Of a stretch of DNA of 6,497 nt, positions 1 to 6,192 are shown in pieces. A program made the translations under genes and the position numbers. The stretch comes from a bacterium (GTDB lineage Bacteria; Blakebacterota; Blakebacteria; Blakebacterales; Blakebacteraceae). The stretch is from NCBI GenBank assembly GCA_025774615.1, contig JALGVQ010000169.1, positions 1-6,497 of the forward strand, written 5' to 3'. The notes below the pieces were generated by a model. The model ran no database searches, had not been told where the DNA came from, and saw nothing but the letters and a program-made list of their open reading frames with translations. The first letter of the stretch is position 1. Each line of letters starts with the position of its first letter.

Positions 1-624
1 ATCCAGTTCGACCCGGATAGCGAGGCACTCTGCCGACAGGCCATGCAGGAGGGCAGGGGCGTGGTGTATGTCGCCGGTCACTACGGAAACTGGGAACTCC
101 TCGGCGGCAGATTGGCGACTATCGGATCACCCTCGGTCGCCATCTATCAGGAACTGCGGAATCCCTTCCTCAGCAGGGAATTGAACTGGATCAGACGGAA
201 ATTCAACATTCGACCCGCCCTGCGGGGGGTTGCTGTGCGGGAGGTTCTGAAGGCGTTGAAGGCACAGGGCGCAGCGCTCTTTGTGGCCGACCAGGAAGCC
301 GACCCTGAGAGCGGATTGATGATCGACTTCTTCGGAAAACCGGCTTCCACATTCCAGGGACCTGCAGCACTTGCCGTTCGATACAATACTCCCCTGCTGG
401 CGACATCGGTCCATCGTGAGGGGGGGCGTTACCAGGCAACCTGCGAACGTCTTGACCAGAAGGCTCTCGCCGACCTTCCCGCCGATGCCGATGAAGAGAC
501 GCGGATCCGGCGGCTTACTGAAGCGTTCGTACACTGGCTCGAAGAGATGATCAGAACGGATCCCAGCCAGTACTTATGGCTCCACCGCCGTTGGGAATGG
601 TTGCCCATGAGGATGGAGCGGTGA
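1..624 (+). CDS. LpxL/HtrB-like lysophospholipid (lipid A) acyltransferase, C-terminal part
   Basis: Partial gene: frame 1 is open from the first base, so the true start lies upstream; 207 residues are visible. The family transfers a secondary acyl chain onto lipid A precursors at the inner face of the inner membrane. The catalytic H-x4-E motif is seen as GHYGNWELLG (His codon at 79, Glu codon at 94). It is followed by the family's R-N-P block (LRNPFLSREL), an acceptor-side block with DQEADPESG and DFFGKPAST, and the C-terminal signature DPSQYLWLHRRWEW. An internal ATG at 43 is not the start, because residues encoded upstream of it (IQFDPDSEAL) align with the paralogue downstream (VHFDEEAERR). 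The stop TGA (622-624) overlaps the GTG start of the next gene by 4 nt, implying translational coupling. Which acyl chain or position it serves cannot be told from sequence. Confidence 0.9.
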   Translation: MQFDPDSEALCRQAMQEGRGVVYVAGHYGNWELLGGRLATIGSPSVAIYQELRNPFLSRELNWIRRKFNIRPALRGVAVREVLKALKAQGAALFVADQEADPESGLMIDFFGKPASTFQGPAALAVRYNTPLLATSVHREGGRYQATCERLDQKALADLPADADEETRIRRLTEAFVHWLEEMIRTDPSQYLWLHRRWEWLPMRMER

Positions 625-1571
625 GTATCGACGAGGTCGACGAGGAGCAACACGCCACACTGCAGGATAGACTCGAGTACCTGCTCCTCAGACTGCTCGG
701 TTTTGCTGCTTCCCTGCTGCCCCGCTTCCTGGCGATGGCGCTTGCCTGGCTCATCGGTGTCTTTTTCTTCGAGTTCCTCCGGATCCGCAGAGGGGTGACG
801 ATCTCCAACCTGCAGCAGGCATTTCCCGATGAATCTTCCTCGTGGCACCGCCGGATCGCAAGGGCAGCCTATGTGAACCTTGCGGTTGTGAGCGTGGAGA
901 TGCTCCGGGCACGCTCTCTCGATGCAGATAAGGTGAACACCCTCGTTCACTTTGATGAGGAAGCTGAACGCCGGCTGCGGGAGATACTCGACTCAGGTAC
1001 AGGAGCCGTCTTTGTCAGTGGTCATTACGGCACCTGGGAACTGCTGGGTGCCAGGATCGCCGCTCTCGGGTACCCGTCGATCGCGATCATGCAGGATCAG
1101 CGGAACCCGCTCATGAACCGGGAACTGAACGAAATGAGGGGTGAACTCGGGCTTGAAGTCGTGGAGCGTCGGGCGGCTCCGAAAAAGGTGATGAAGACGC
1201 TGCGCGAGGGCGGGCTGGTACTGATCGTCGGTGATCAGGACGCCGGTACCGGTTCGGGAATCTTTGTGGACTTCTTCTCCAGACCGGCCTCCACTGCAGG
1301 CGGACCTGCCCGGTTTGCGGTCAGGAGCGGAGCAGTGTTCCTCGGCGTCTGGGTTCACCGGGAGGATCGCGGGTACCGGATGGGATTCGACGAGATCGAA
1401 AAGATGGAGGTGGTCTCATCCCTGGCTTCCGACGCGGACCCGGAGGAACGCGTTATCCGGATGACCGAAGCGTATATGCAGTGGCTCGAAGCCCGGATCC
1501 GCATCGATCCCGGCCAGTATCTCTGGCTCCACCGCAGGTGGAAGTCGCGGCCTGAAGGAGAGCGGTCGTGA
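621..1571 (+). CDS. LpxL/HtrB-like lipid A acyltransferase, complete tandem paralogue
   Basis: A 316-residue protein, the usual size for LpxL/LpxM-type acyltransferases. I chose GTG at 621 because it forms a 4-nt GTGA overlap with the upstream stop and has AGGA at 610-613, 7 nt upstream. In-frame ATGs at 576 and 597 would extend it into the preceding gene with residues that resemble nothing in the family. Residues about 21-52 form a hydrophobic N-terminal anchor, followed by the family's NLQQAFPDES block. The catalytic motif is GHYGTWELLG with His135 and Glu140. Later come QRNPLMNREL, GDQDAG, DFFSRPAST and the C-terminal DPGQYLWLHRRWK. It is collinear with the preceding partial gene and about half identical by eye, so the two are probably a tandem duplication that may add two different acyl chains. 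It lies in an envelope-biosynthesis operon with a GT9 glycosyltransferase downstream. Confidence 0.92.
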   Translation: MSIDEVDEEQHATLQDRLEYLLLRLLGFAASLLPRFLAMALAWLIGVFFFEFLRIRRGVTISNLQQAFPDESSSWHRRIARAAYVNLAVVSVEMLRARSLDADKVNTLVHFDEEAERRLREILDSGTGAVFVSGHYGTWELLGARIAALGYPSIAIMQDQRNPLMNRELNEMRGELGLEVVERRAAPKKVMKTLREGGLVLIVGDQDAGTGSGIFVDFFSRPASTAGGPARFAVRSGAVFLGVWVHREDRGYRMGFDEIEKMEVVSSLASDADPEERVIRMTEAYMQWLEARIRIDPGQYLWLHRRWKSRPEGERS

Positions 1572-2620
1572 CCGGAGGGGTCGTGATCATCCAGACAGCC
1601 TTCCCTGGTGACGTGATACTCACGGGGGGGCTCATGCGGAGTGTGAAAGAGTACTGGCCCAATCTCCCCCTGGCGATCGTGGTACGGCCCGATTGTGAAT
1701 CGATCACCGAGATGATGGGCCCTGAAATTGAGGTGATCATCTACGATAAGCGGGGAGCCGATCAGGGATCCTCCGGGATCCGCAGGGTGGCCCGCACCAT
1801 CGCCGATGGACCGTGGGAGAGCGCGATCATCCCGCATAGATCTTCCCGATCGGCCATCCTTGCCCGCCTGGCAGGTCTTGATCCCCGGATCGGTTTCGCG
1901 GTCGGTAGCAGCTCACTTCTGCATACCGTTCGCGTACCCTACCGGCGGGGAATTCACGAGGTAGAGCGGAACCATGACCTCCTGCTCGCGCTGGCGGACC
2001 GCATCGAGACAGAATCGGAGCCGACGCTGGTCCTCCCGCGGTTGATCCTCACCCCGGAGGGGAAGGAAGAGGCCGGTTCGATCTTCGAGAAACTGGGGCG
2101 CCGGCTTGAACCGCCGCCGTTCATCGCACTTGCTCCAGGATCGATCTGGCCGACGAAACGCTGGCCTTTCGATCACTGGGTAACACTTGCTGAGTGGTAC
2201 ACACAGGCGGGTCTTTCCGTGGTCTGGATCGGAGGTGACGATGATCGGGAATCATGTGATCAGATGGCCACTGCCTCCGGGACCGGCATTCCTGCGGCCG
2301 GGGAACTCTCCTGGCAGGGGACTGCGGCACTTCTGAGTCAGGCCCATGTTCTGGTAGCGAACGATTCGGCTCCGGTCCATCTGGCCGGCAGTGTGGGATG
2401 TCCGATCGTGGCGCTCTTCGGTCCCACCGTGCCCGGATTCGGTTTCGGTCCGATCGGGAAGGGAAGCATTTCGATGGGGGTACGCCTCGGGTGCCGCCCC
2501 TGCCGACTTCACGGGGGCAGGCGTTGTCCGGAGGGACATTTCCGATGCCTGACCGATCTTCTGCCCGCCCGGGTACTCAACACGTCGGTGGAGGTGATCC
2601 GATCAACCCGCGGGCTCTGA
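1568..2620 (+). CDS. Glycosyltransferase family 9, LPS heptosyltransferase (WaaF-like)
   Basis: A 350-residue GT-B protein of the ADP-heptose:LPS heptosyltransferase family, expected to transfer a heptose-type sugar to the lipid A-proximal core on the cytoplasmic membrane face. The N-terminal loop IIQTAFPGDVILTGGL carries Asp15 in the position of the family's catalytic Asp. The C-terminal half has APGSIWPTKRWPFDHW (Lys197), the nucleotide-sugar motif ANDSAPVHLAGSVGCP (Asp266, His271) and ALFGPT. A four-cysteine tail (Cys309, 312, 320, 327) matches the Cys-rich end seen in WaaF-type members. GTG at 1568 was chosen because AAGGAG (1555-1560) lies 7 nt upstream and it makes a GTGA overlap with the preceding stop. 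GTG 1583, preceded by GGAGG, is an alternative that starts directly at IIQTAF. The last five residues (STRGL) may be spurious: one base change at 2604 would place the stop at 2603-2605. Donor and acceptor sugars are inferred from the family only. Confidence 0.9.
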   Translation: MTGGVVIIQTAFPGDVILTGGLMRSVKEYWPNLPLAIVVRPDCESITEMMGPEIEVIIYDKRGADQGSSGIRRVARTIADGPWESAIIPHRSSRSAILARLAGLDPRIGFAVGSSSLLHTVRVPYRRGIHEVERNHDLLLALADRIETESEPTLVLPRLILTPEGKEEAGSIFEKLGRRLEPPPFIALAPGSIWPTKRWPFDHWVTLAEWYTQAGLSVVWIGGDDDRESCDQMATASGTGIPAAGELSWQGTAALLSQAHVLVANDSAPVHLAGSVGCPIVALFGPTVPGFGFGPIGKGSISMGVRLGCRPCRLHGGRRCPEGHFRCLTDLLPARVLNTSVEVIRSTRGL

Positions 2621-3585
2621 CCAGCTTCATCACCCTGTTGCTTCTGCTGAACGGCTGCGGGCCTCCGAACCCGCTGGAAGTGAGCCGGACGCGCCTCCTG
2701 ATGGGCACCACCGTCACGATCACCGTGACCGGCGTGAAGGAGTCGCGCGCCCTCGATGCCATCGAGGCCGCTTTCGCCGAGGTAGCGCGTGTCGATCGCC
2801 TGATGAGTACCTACCGCAGTGAAAGTCAGGTCGGTGTACTGAATCGAACCGGCCGCGTAGAGGCCGGACCTGATCTTCTCCTGGTGCTGGAGAGGGCGCG
2901 GACCATCTCGGAGGCAAGTTCCGGGGCGTTCGACATCACCATCAAACCGTTGCTTGACCTCTTCTCCCGTCTGTTCGAGCAGGAAGAGCGGGCGCCGGAA
3001 CCGGCTGAGGTCGAGGCGTGCCTGCTCCGGGTCGGTTACCGGCGACTGACCGTTGAAGGGACTCTGGTCTCACTTCCCGCTGGATCGGAGATCTCGCTGG
3101 GAGGAATCGCCAAGGGGTATGCCATCGATCTGGCCGTCGCGGCTCTGCTTCGGGAGGGGATCGATCACGCCCTGGTCAACGCCGGAGGTGATCTGTACGC
3201 GCTCGGTAACCGGGAGGGTGAGCCGTGGCGGATCGCCGTGCAGAATCCGAGGGAACGAGATGATCTTCTGGCGACCATCCCTCTCTCGGCGATGGCGGTC
3301 GCAACGAGCGGCGACTACGAACGTTCCTTCGATCCCGACCATGAATACCATCATATCATCGATCCCAGGACGGGGCTGAGCGCCAGGGGAGTGATGAGCG
3401 TGACCATCACGGCCAGCTCCGCCCTCGACGCGGATGCTCTCGCCACGGCTGTGTTCGTGCTGGGCGCTGATGATGGTCTCGCGCTCATCGAGAGCCTGGA
3501 CGGGATAGAGGCATTCCTGATCACCAACGAGGGAACGATCGTGACTTCAGGCGGAATGAACTACACGATGCTGGAGGAGCGCTAG
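2545..3585 (+). CDS. apbE: ApbE-type FAD:protein FMN transferase, lipoprotein
   Basis: ApbE enzymes cleave FAD and attach FMN covalently to a Thr/Ser of exported flavoproteins such as NqrC and RnfG. Numbered from ATG 2545 (346 residues), the family blocks appear in order: LMGTTVTITV, MSTYRSESQVGVLNRTG, GAFDITIKPLLDL, GGIAKGYAID (Lys190), LVNAGGDLYALG, ATSGDYERSF (Thr254), YHHIIDPRTG (His269, His270, Asp273) and ALDADALATAVFVLG. Asp297 and Thr301 in the last block match the Mg-binding pair. A hydrophobic stretch ends in the lipobox LLNGC (Cys38 here), so the protein is probably an exported lipoprotein. ATG 2545 is the nearest ordinary start codon and has GGAGGG about 9 nt upstream, but it overlaps the previous gene by 76 nt and gives a long odd N-terminus. 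The natural start is more likely codon 2602 (now ATC), which gives N-P-R-A-L-T-S before the hydrophobic core and has an excellent Shine-Dalgarno. An earlier ATG at 2398 is implausible. Confidence 0.93.
   Translation: MPDRSSARPGTQHVGGGDPINPRALTSFITLLLLLNGCGPPNPLEVSRTRLLMGTTVTITVTGVKESRALDAIEAAFAEVARVDRLMSTYRSESQVGVLNRTGRVEAGPDLLLVLERARTISEASSGAFDITIKPLLDLFSRLFEQEERAPEPAEVEACLLRVGYRRLTVEGTLVSLPAGSEISLGGIAKGYAIDLAVAALLREGIDHALVNAGGDLYALGNREGEPWRIAVQNPRERDDLLATIPLSAMAVATSGDYERSFDPDHEYHHIIDPRTGLSARGVMSVTITASSALDADALATAVFVLGADDGLALIESLDGIEAFLITNEGTIVTSGGMNYTMLEER
2590..2600 (+). promoter_or_regulatory. Near-perfect Shine-Dalgarno pointing to codon 2602 of apbE
   Basis: GGAGGTGATCC is complementary to the conserved 16S rRNA 3' end over 11 bases, much better than any other ribosome binding site in the window. 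The GGAGG core ends 7 nt before codon 2602 in the apbE frame. That codon is ATC, not ATG. The site also lies within codons V-E-V-I of the upstream glycosyltransferase, so part of the match could be chance. Confidence 0.6.
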
Positions 3586-3618
3586 TGTCCTGAGTCGGGG
3601 CGCCAGGAGTCACTTTTC

Positions 3619-3647
3619 TTGCCTGCGCATCTCCTCGCGTCTATTAT
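3619..3647 (+). promoter_or_regulatory. Sigma-70-like promoter of the second transcription unit
   Basis: TTGCCT (3619-3624) and TATTAT (3642-3647) are separated by 17 nt, the ideal spacing for a housekeeping promoter, in the only sizeable intergenic gap (3586-3685). Transcription would start near 3654, giving a leader of about 30 nt before the ATG at 3686. A 6-bp inverted repeat, GCCTGC (3621-3626) and GCAGGC (3651-3656), brackets the spacer and -10 element and could be an operator or chance. This is pattern recognition only; the sigma factor preferences of this organism are unknown. Confidence 0.5.
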
Positions 3648-3685
3648 CAGGCAGGCGTGATAACGGTACACCAGGGGAGAATTCA

Positions 3686-4627
3686 ATGATGAACCGGAGA
3701 GTCTTTCTCGAGAGCGCGAGTGTCGGTTTTGCCGCGCTCCATCTGTCGGCCACAACCGGCTACAGCACCGAGGTGCTGCCGAAAACCGGTGCTGTCGGAG
3801 TGGGGATATGTGACTGGAACCTCGGGCCGATGTGCGATCCCGGCAAGATTCCCCTGGCCCGTGAAGCGGACCTGGAGGGGATTCAGGTAAGTCTGGGCAG
3901 TGATCCGGAGAACATCCCCTTGAGAGATCCCCTCGTGCGACGGGAATACCTGGAATTGGGTGAGCAGTACGACATCACCTTCCATTCAGTCGCAATCGGA
4001 ATGCTCAATACCTTCCCCCTGGCCATCGAGCCCCGGGCCGCGGTCTGGGTTGTGGATGCGATCGAGGCTGCCGCGGCGATCGGCGCCGGCAACATCCTGC
4101 TCGCCTTCTTCGGGAATGGCGATCTCAGGTGGCGTGATGGTGACGGGCAGTTTGTCGATGAGAAGGATGGGGAGTTCTCCTCTTTCCGGCTGGATGAGGA
4201 GAAGGTCACCTCGGTTGTCGAGACGCTCAAGCAGGTCGTTCCCCGCGCCCGGGACGCCGGGGTGATCATCGGACTGGAGAACACGATTACCGCCAGGCAG
4301 AACCTGGAGATCATCGGCCGGGTGGGTGCAGACCGGGTTCAGGTCTACTACGATGTCGGCAACTCGACCGGCAATGGATATGATGTGCCCGGCGAACTGC
4401 GTCTCATCGGCAATGGCCGGCTCTGCGAGGTGCACCTGAAGGACTGGAATACCCCCCTGCTGGGGAGTGAGGGATGCATGGTGGATATGGCGGCTGCAGC
4501 CGTAGCGCTCGATGAGATCGGCTTCAACAAGTGGCTGGTACTGGAGACGAGCGGCCGGAGTGATCACTTCGTTGAGGACACCCGCCGGAACGTGGCATTC
4601 GCGCGTGAGACGTTCCGGATGGCCTGA
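3686..4627 (+). CDS. Tat-exported sugar isomerase/epimerase-like TIM-barrel protein
   Basis: A 313-residue member of the xylose-isomerase-like TIM-barrel (AP endonuclease family 2) superfamily, which isomerises, epimerises or dehydrates sugars using a divalent metal. The N-terminus has a twin-arginine signal (NRRVFLE, residues 3-9, then a hydrophobic stretch ending near LSA at 20-22), so it should fold in the cytoplasm and act outside it. Barrel landmarks are ICDWNLG, FHSVAIG (His100), GLENT (Glu198), YYDVGN (Asp223), VHLKDW (His250) and LVLETS (Glu287); the last four fit the usual E-D-H-E metal set. Two adjacent ATGs (3686, 3689) are possible starts; AGGGGAG at 3673-3679 serves either. The gene follows a promoter, and its stop overlaps the next ATG by one base (TGATG). 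The substrate is unknown; the neighbouring Gfo/Idh/MocA gene suggests a role in sugar, possibly keto-sugar, breakdown. Confidence 0.85.
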   Translation: MMNRRVFLESASVGFAALHLSATTGYSTEVLPKTGAVGVGICDWNLGPMCDPGKIPLAREADLEGIQVSLGSDPENIPLRDPLVRREYLELGEQYDITFHSVAIGMLNTFPLAIEPRAAVWVVDAIEAAAAIGAGNILLAFFGNGDLRWRDGDGQFVDEKDGEFSSFRLDEEKVTSVVETLKQVVPRARDAGVIIGLENTITARQNLEIIGRVGADRVQVYYDVGNSTGNGYDVPGELRLIGNGRLCEVHLKDWNTPLLGSEGCMVDMAAAAVALDEIGFNKWLVLETSGRSDHFVEDTRRNVAFARETFRMA

Positions 4628-6192
4628 TGAAATACCTGCGGCATCCCGTCACACTGGGGATAGTGATAGGCATCCTGGCCCTCGTCATGGTGAGGGCGGG
4701 AAATTCGACAACCTCCACGGACCGCTTCTGTGAATCGTGTCACGTCCACCCCCAGGCGACCACCTCCTGGAAACTCTCCACCCATTACAGCACGAAGAGC
4801 GGGGTGGTGATCCACTGTGTCGAGTGTCATCTCCCTCCCGGCGGTATCTCCTATGTGATCCAGAAGACACGACTCGGTGTACGCGATGCAGTCAGCAAGC
4901 TCCTCAAGGACCCTGAAAAGTTCGACTGGGATGAGCGTTCACAGCTCGAACACGCGAAATCATATACCTTCCGCGAATCATGCATTGATTGTCATAGCAA
5001 CCTTTTCCCCCTTCAGCTCACCGACAAGGGAGAGGAAGCCCATCTCTACTATGAACAGAAAGAGGATGAGCTTCGCTGCATCAACTGCCACCTGTACGTG
5101 GGGCATTTCGATCCAGACGCCACCCAGGATATCGATTTCGGGATCACGACCACCGTTGAGAGAGAGGTCTACACCCGGCCCGCCGAGGTGGAGGGATTTA
5201 CCGATTTCACCGAGCAGATCCCCGGCACAAGTGTCGATTTCGGGATGGTGGCCATCCCCGGCGGCACTTTCACTCTGGGCAGTCCACCCGATGAGCGATA
5301 CCGGAGATCGGATGAAGGGCCTCAGCGGCAGGTGAGGGTGAGTTCATTCTGGATGGGCAGGGTCGAAGTGACCTGGGATGAGTTCGAGGCGTGGTATCGC
5401 GCAACGGCCGGAGAGGGGAGAACCGACACACGGGCTCTCGATGCTCAGGCGGATCCCGGTGTCGATGCAGTCACCGGCGCGACTCCTCCCTATGTCCCCC
5501 CCGATCAGGGCTGGGGCAGGGGAGAGCGGCCGGCCATCACCATGACCCACCATGCCGCGCTGGCCTATTGTGAATGGCTATCGAGCGTGACCGGTAAACG
5601 GTACCGACTGCCGACCGAAGCGGAGTGGGAGTACGCCAGCCGGGGGGGAACAGAGACACCCTATTTCTTCGAGGGGGATGCAAAGGATTTCACCGAGAAG
5701 CGGTTCTGGAACCGGCTCTTCGGCACACGGAGTGATGCGATCGATCCATGGGTGATCTATGCCGGTAACAGCGGTGGTAAGACACAGACGGCGGAGAATA
5801 TTTCCCCCAATCCCTTCGGACTCATCAACATGCTCGGGAACGTGCGAGAGTTCTGTCTCGACTGGTACGCTGCCGATGCCTACACAGCCTGGCCGGCAGG
5901 ATCTGTGGTCATCGATCCCCGGGGACCGGCCTCCGGTTCCGAGCACGTGGTCAGAGGGGGCTCATTCCGGAGTGATCCTGCCGATGCGCGCTCTGCCTCG
6001 CGGGATCGAACCCGTGTGGAAGCCTGGCTGATGACCGATGATGACCGATCCCCAGATCCCGAAGAGTCTCTGGTGGTATTCCGACTGTATCGATGTCGGA
6101 TTCCGTGTAGTATGCGAACTGGCTGTGGAAGAGAAGGATTGAGTCCGAAACCGATTATAACACCACGCTGCACTGGAGGAATCGTTCCATGA
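4627..6192 (+). CDS. Membrane-anchored tetraheme NapC/NirT-type cytochrome c fused to SUMF1 (FGE-like) domain; frameshifted near C-terminus
   Basis: As read this is 521 residues. A single N-terminal membrane anchor (about 8-24) precedes four CxxCH heme motifs: CESCH (35-39), CVECH (64-68), CIDCH (119-123) and CINCH (151-155). SWKLSTHYS between hemes 1 and 2 and CINCHLYVGH at heme 4 are typical of the NapC/NirT/NrfH family, which passes quinol electrons to periplasmic partners. From about residue 203 a SUMF1 domain begins (MVAIPGGTFTLGSPPDE, then FWMGRVEVTWDEFEAW, RLPTEAEWEYASRGG at 327-341, GLINMLGNVREF, VRGGSF at 442-447). The cysteine pair of true formylglycine-generating enzyme is absent after RGGS. 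After Asp471 the frame is wrong: a 10-bp tandem duplication (6029-6048) replaces the expected end with 50 unrelated residues. Removing one copy gives PQIPKSLWWYSD, VGFRVVCE and a stop at 6140-6142, a 501-residue protein. D280-T286 (DAVTGAT) resembles an ApbE flavinylation site. The start is coupled to the preceding stop. Confidence 0.88.
   Translation: MKYLRHPVTLGIVIGILALVMVRAGNSTTSTDRFCESCHVHPQATTSWKLSTHYSTKSGVVIHCVECHLPPGGISYVIQKTRLGVRDAVSKLLKDPEKFDWDERSQLEHAKSYTFRESCIDCHSNLFPLQLTDKGEEAHLYYEQKEDELRCINCHLYVGHFDPDATQDIDFGITTTVEREVYTRPAEVEGFTDFTEQIPGTSVDFGMVAIPGGTFTLGSPPDERYRRSDEGPQRQVRVSSFWMGRVEVTWDEFEAWYRATAGEGRTDTRALDAQADPGVDAVTGATPPYVPPDQGWGRGERPAITMTHHAALAYCEWLSSVTGKRYRLPTEAEWEYASRGGTETPYFFEGDAKDFTEKRFWNRLFGTRSDAIDPWVIYAGNSGGKTQTAENISPNPFGLINMLGNVREFCLDWYAADAYTAWPAGSVVIDPRGPASGSEHVVRGGSFRSDPADARSASRDRTRVEAWLMTDDDRSPDPEESLVVFRLYRCRIPCSMRTGCGREGLSPKPIITPRCTGGIVP
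6029..6048 (+). repeat. 10-bp tandem duplication causing a frameshift
   Basis: TGATGACCGA occurs twice in direct succession (6029-6038 and 6039-6048), and the period-10 match extends one base further to 6049. The copy number is not a multiple of three. With one copy, the SUMF1 reading frame continues through A-W-L-M-T-D-P-Q-I-P-K to the family's normal ending. With two copies, the frame is lost. The repeat is therefore most likely a recent slippage duplication or an assembly artefact. Confidence 0.9.
6175..6180 (+). promoter_or_regulatory. Ribosome binding site of the Gfo/Idh/MocA gene
   Basis: GGAGGA lies 8 nt upstream of ATG 6189 and fixes that start. The gene thus has its own strong ribosome binding site in the 46-nt gap left if the upstream gene ends at 6142, which supports 6142 over 6192 as the natural upstream stop. 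Confidence 0.75.

Noticed and set aside
1565-1586. Repeated GGTCGTGA around the glycosyltransferase start
   Set aside because: Two 8-nt matches 14 nt apart are explained by coding sequence and alternative GTG starts; there is no further copy.
2398-2544. ATG at 2398 as the apbE start
   Set aside because: It would overlap the glycosyltransferase by 223 nt and add residues that are just its Cys-rich end read in another frame; no signal peptide results.
3588-3620. Possible terminator after apbE: TCCTG and CAGGA arms followed by a T-rich stretch
   Set aside because: The stem is only 5 bp with an 11-nt loop and the T run is interrupted (TTTTCTT); it is too weak to call.
6143-6192. The 6143-6192 stretch as coding sequence for the cytochrome-SUMF1 tail
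   Set aside because: It is reached only through the frameshift and contains the next gene's ribosome binding site, so it is better read as intergenic.
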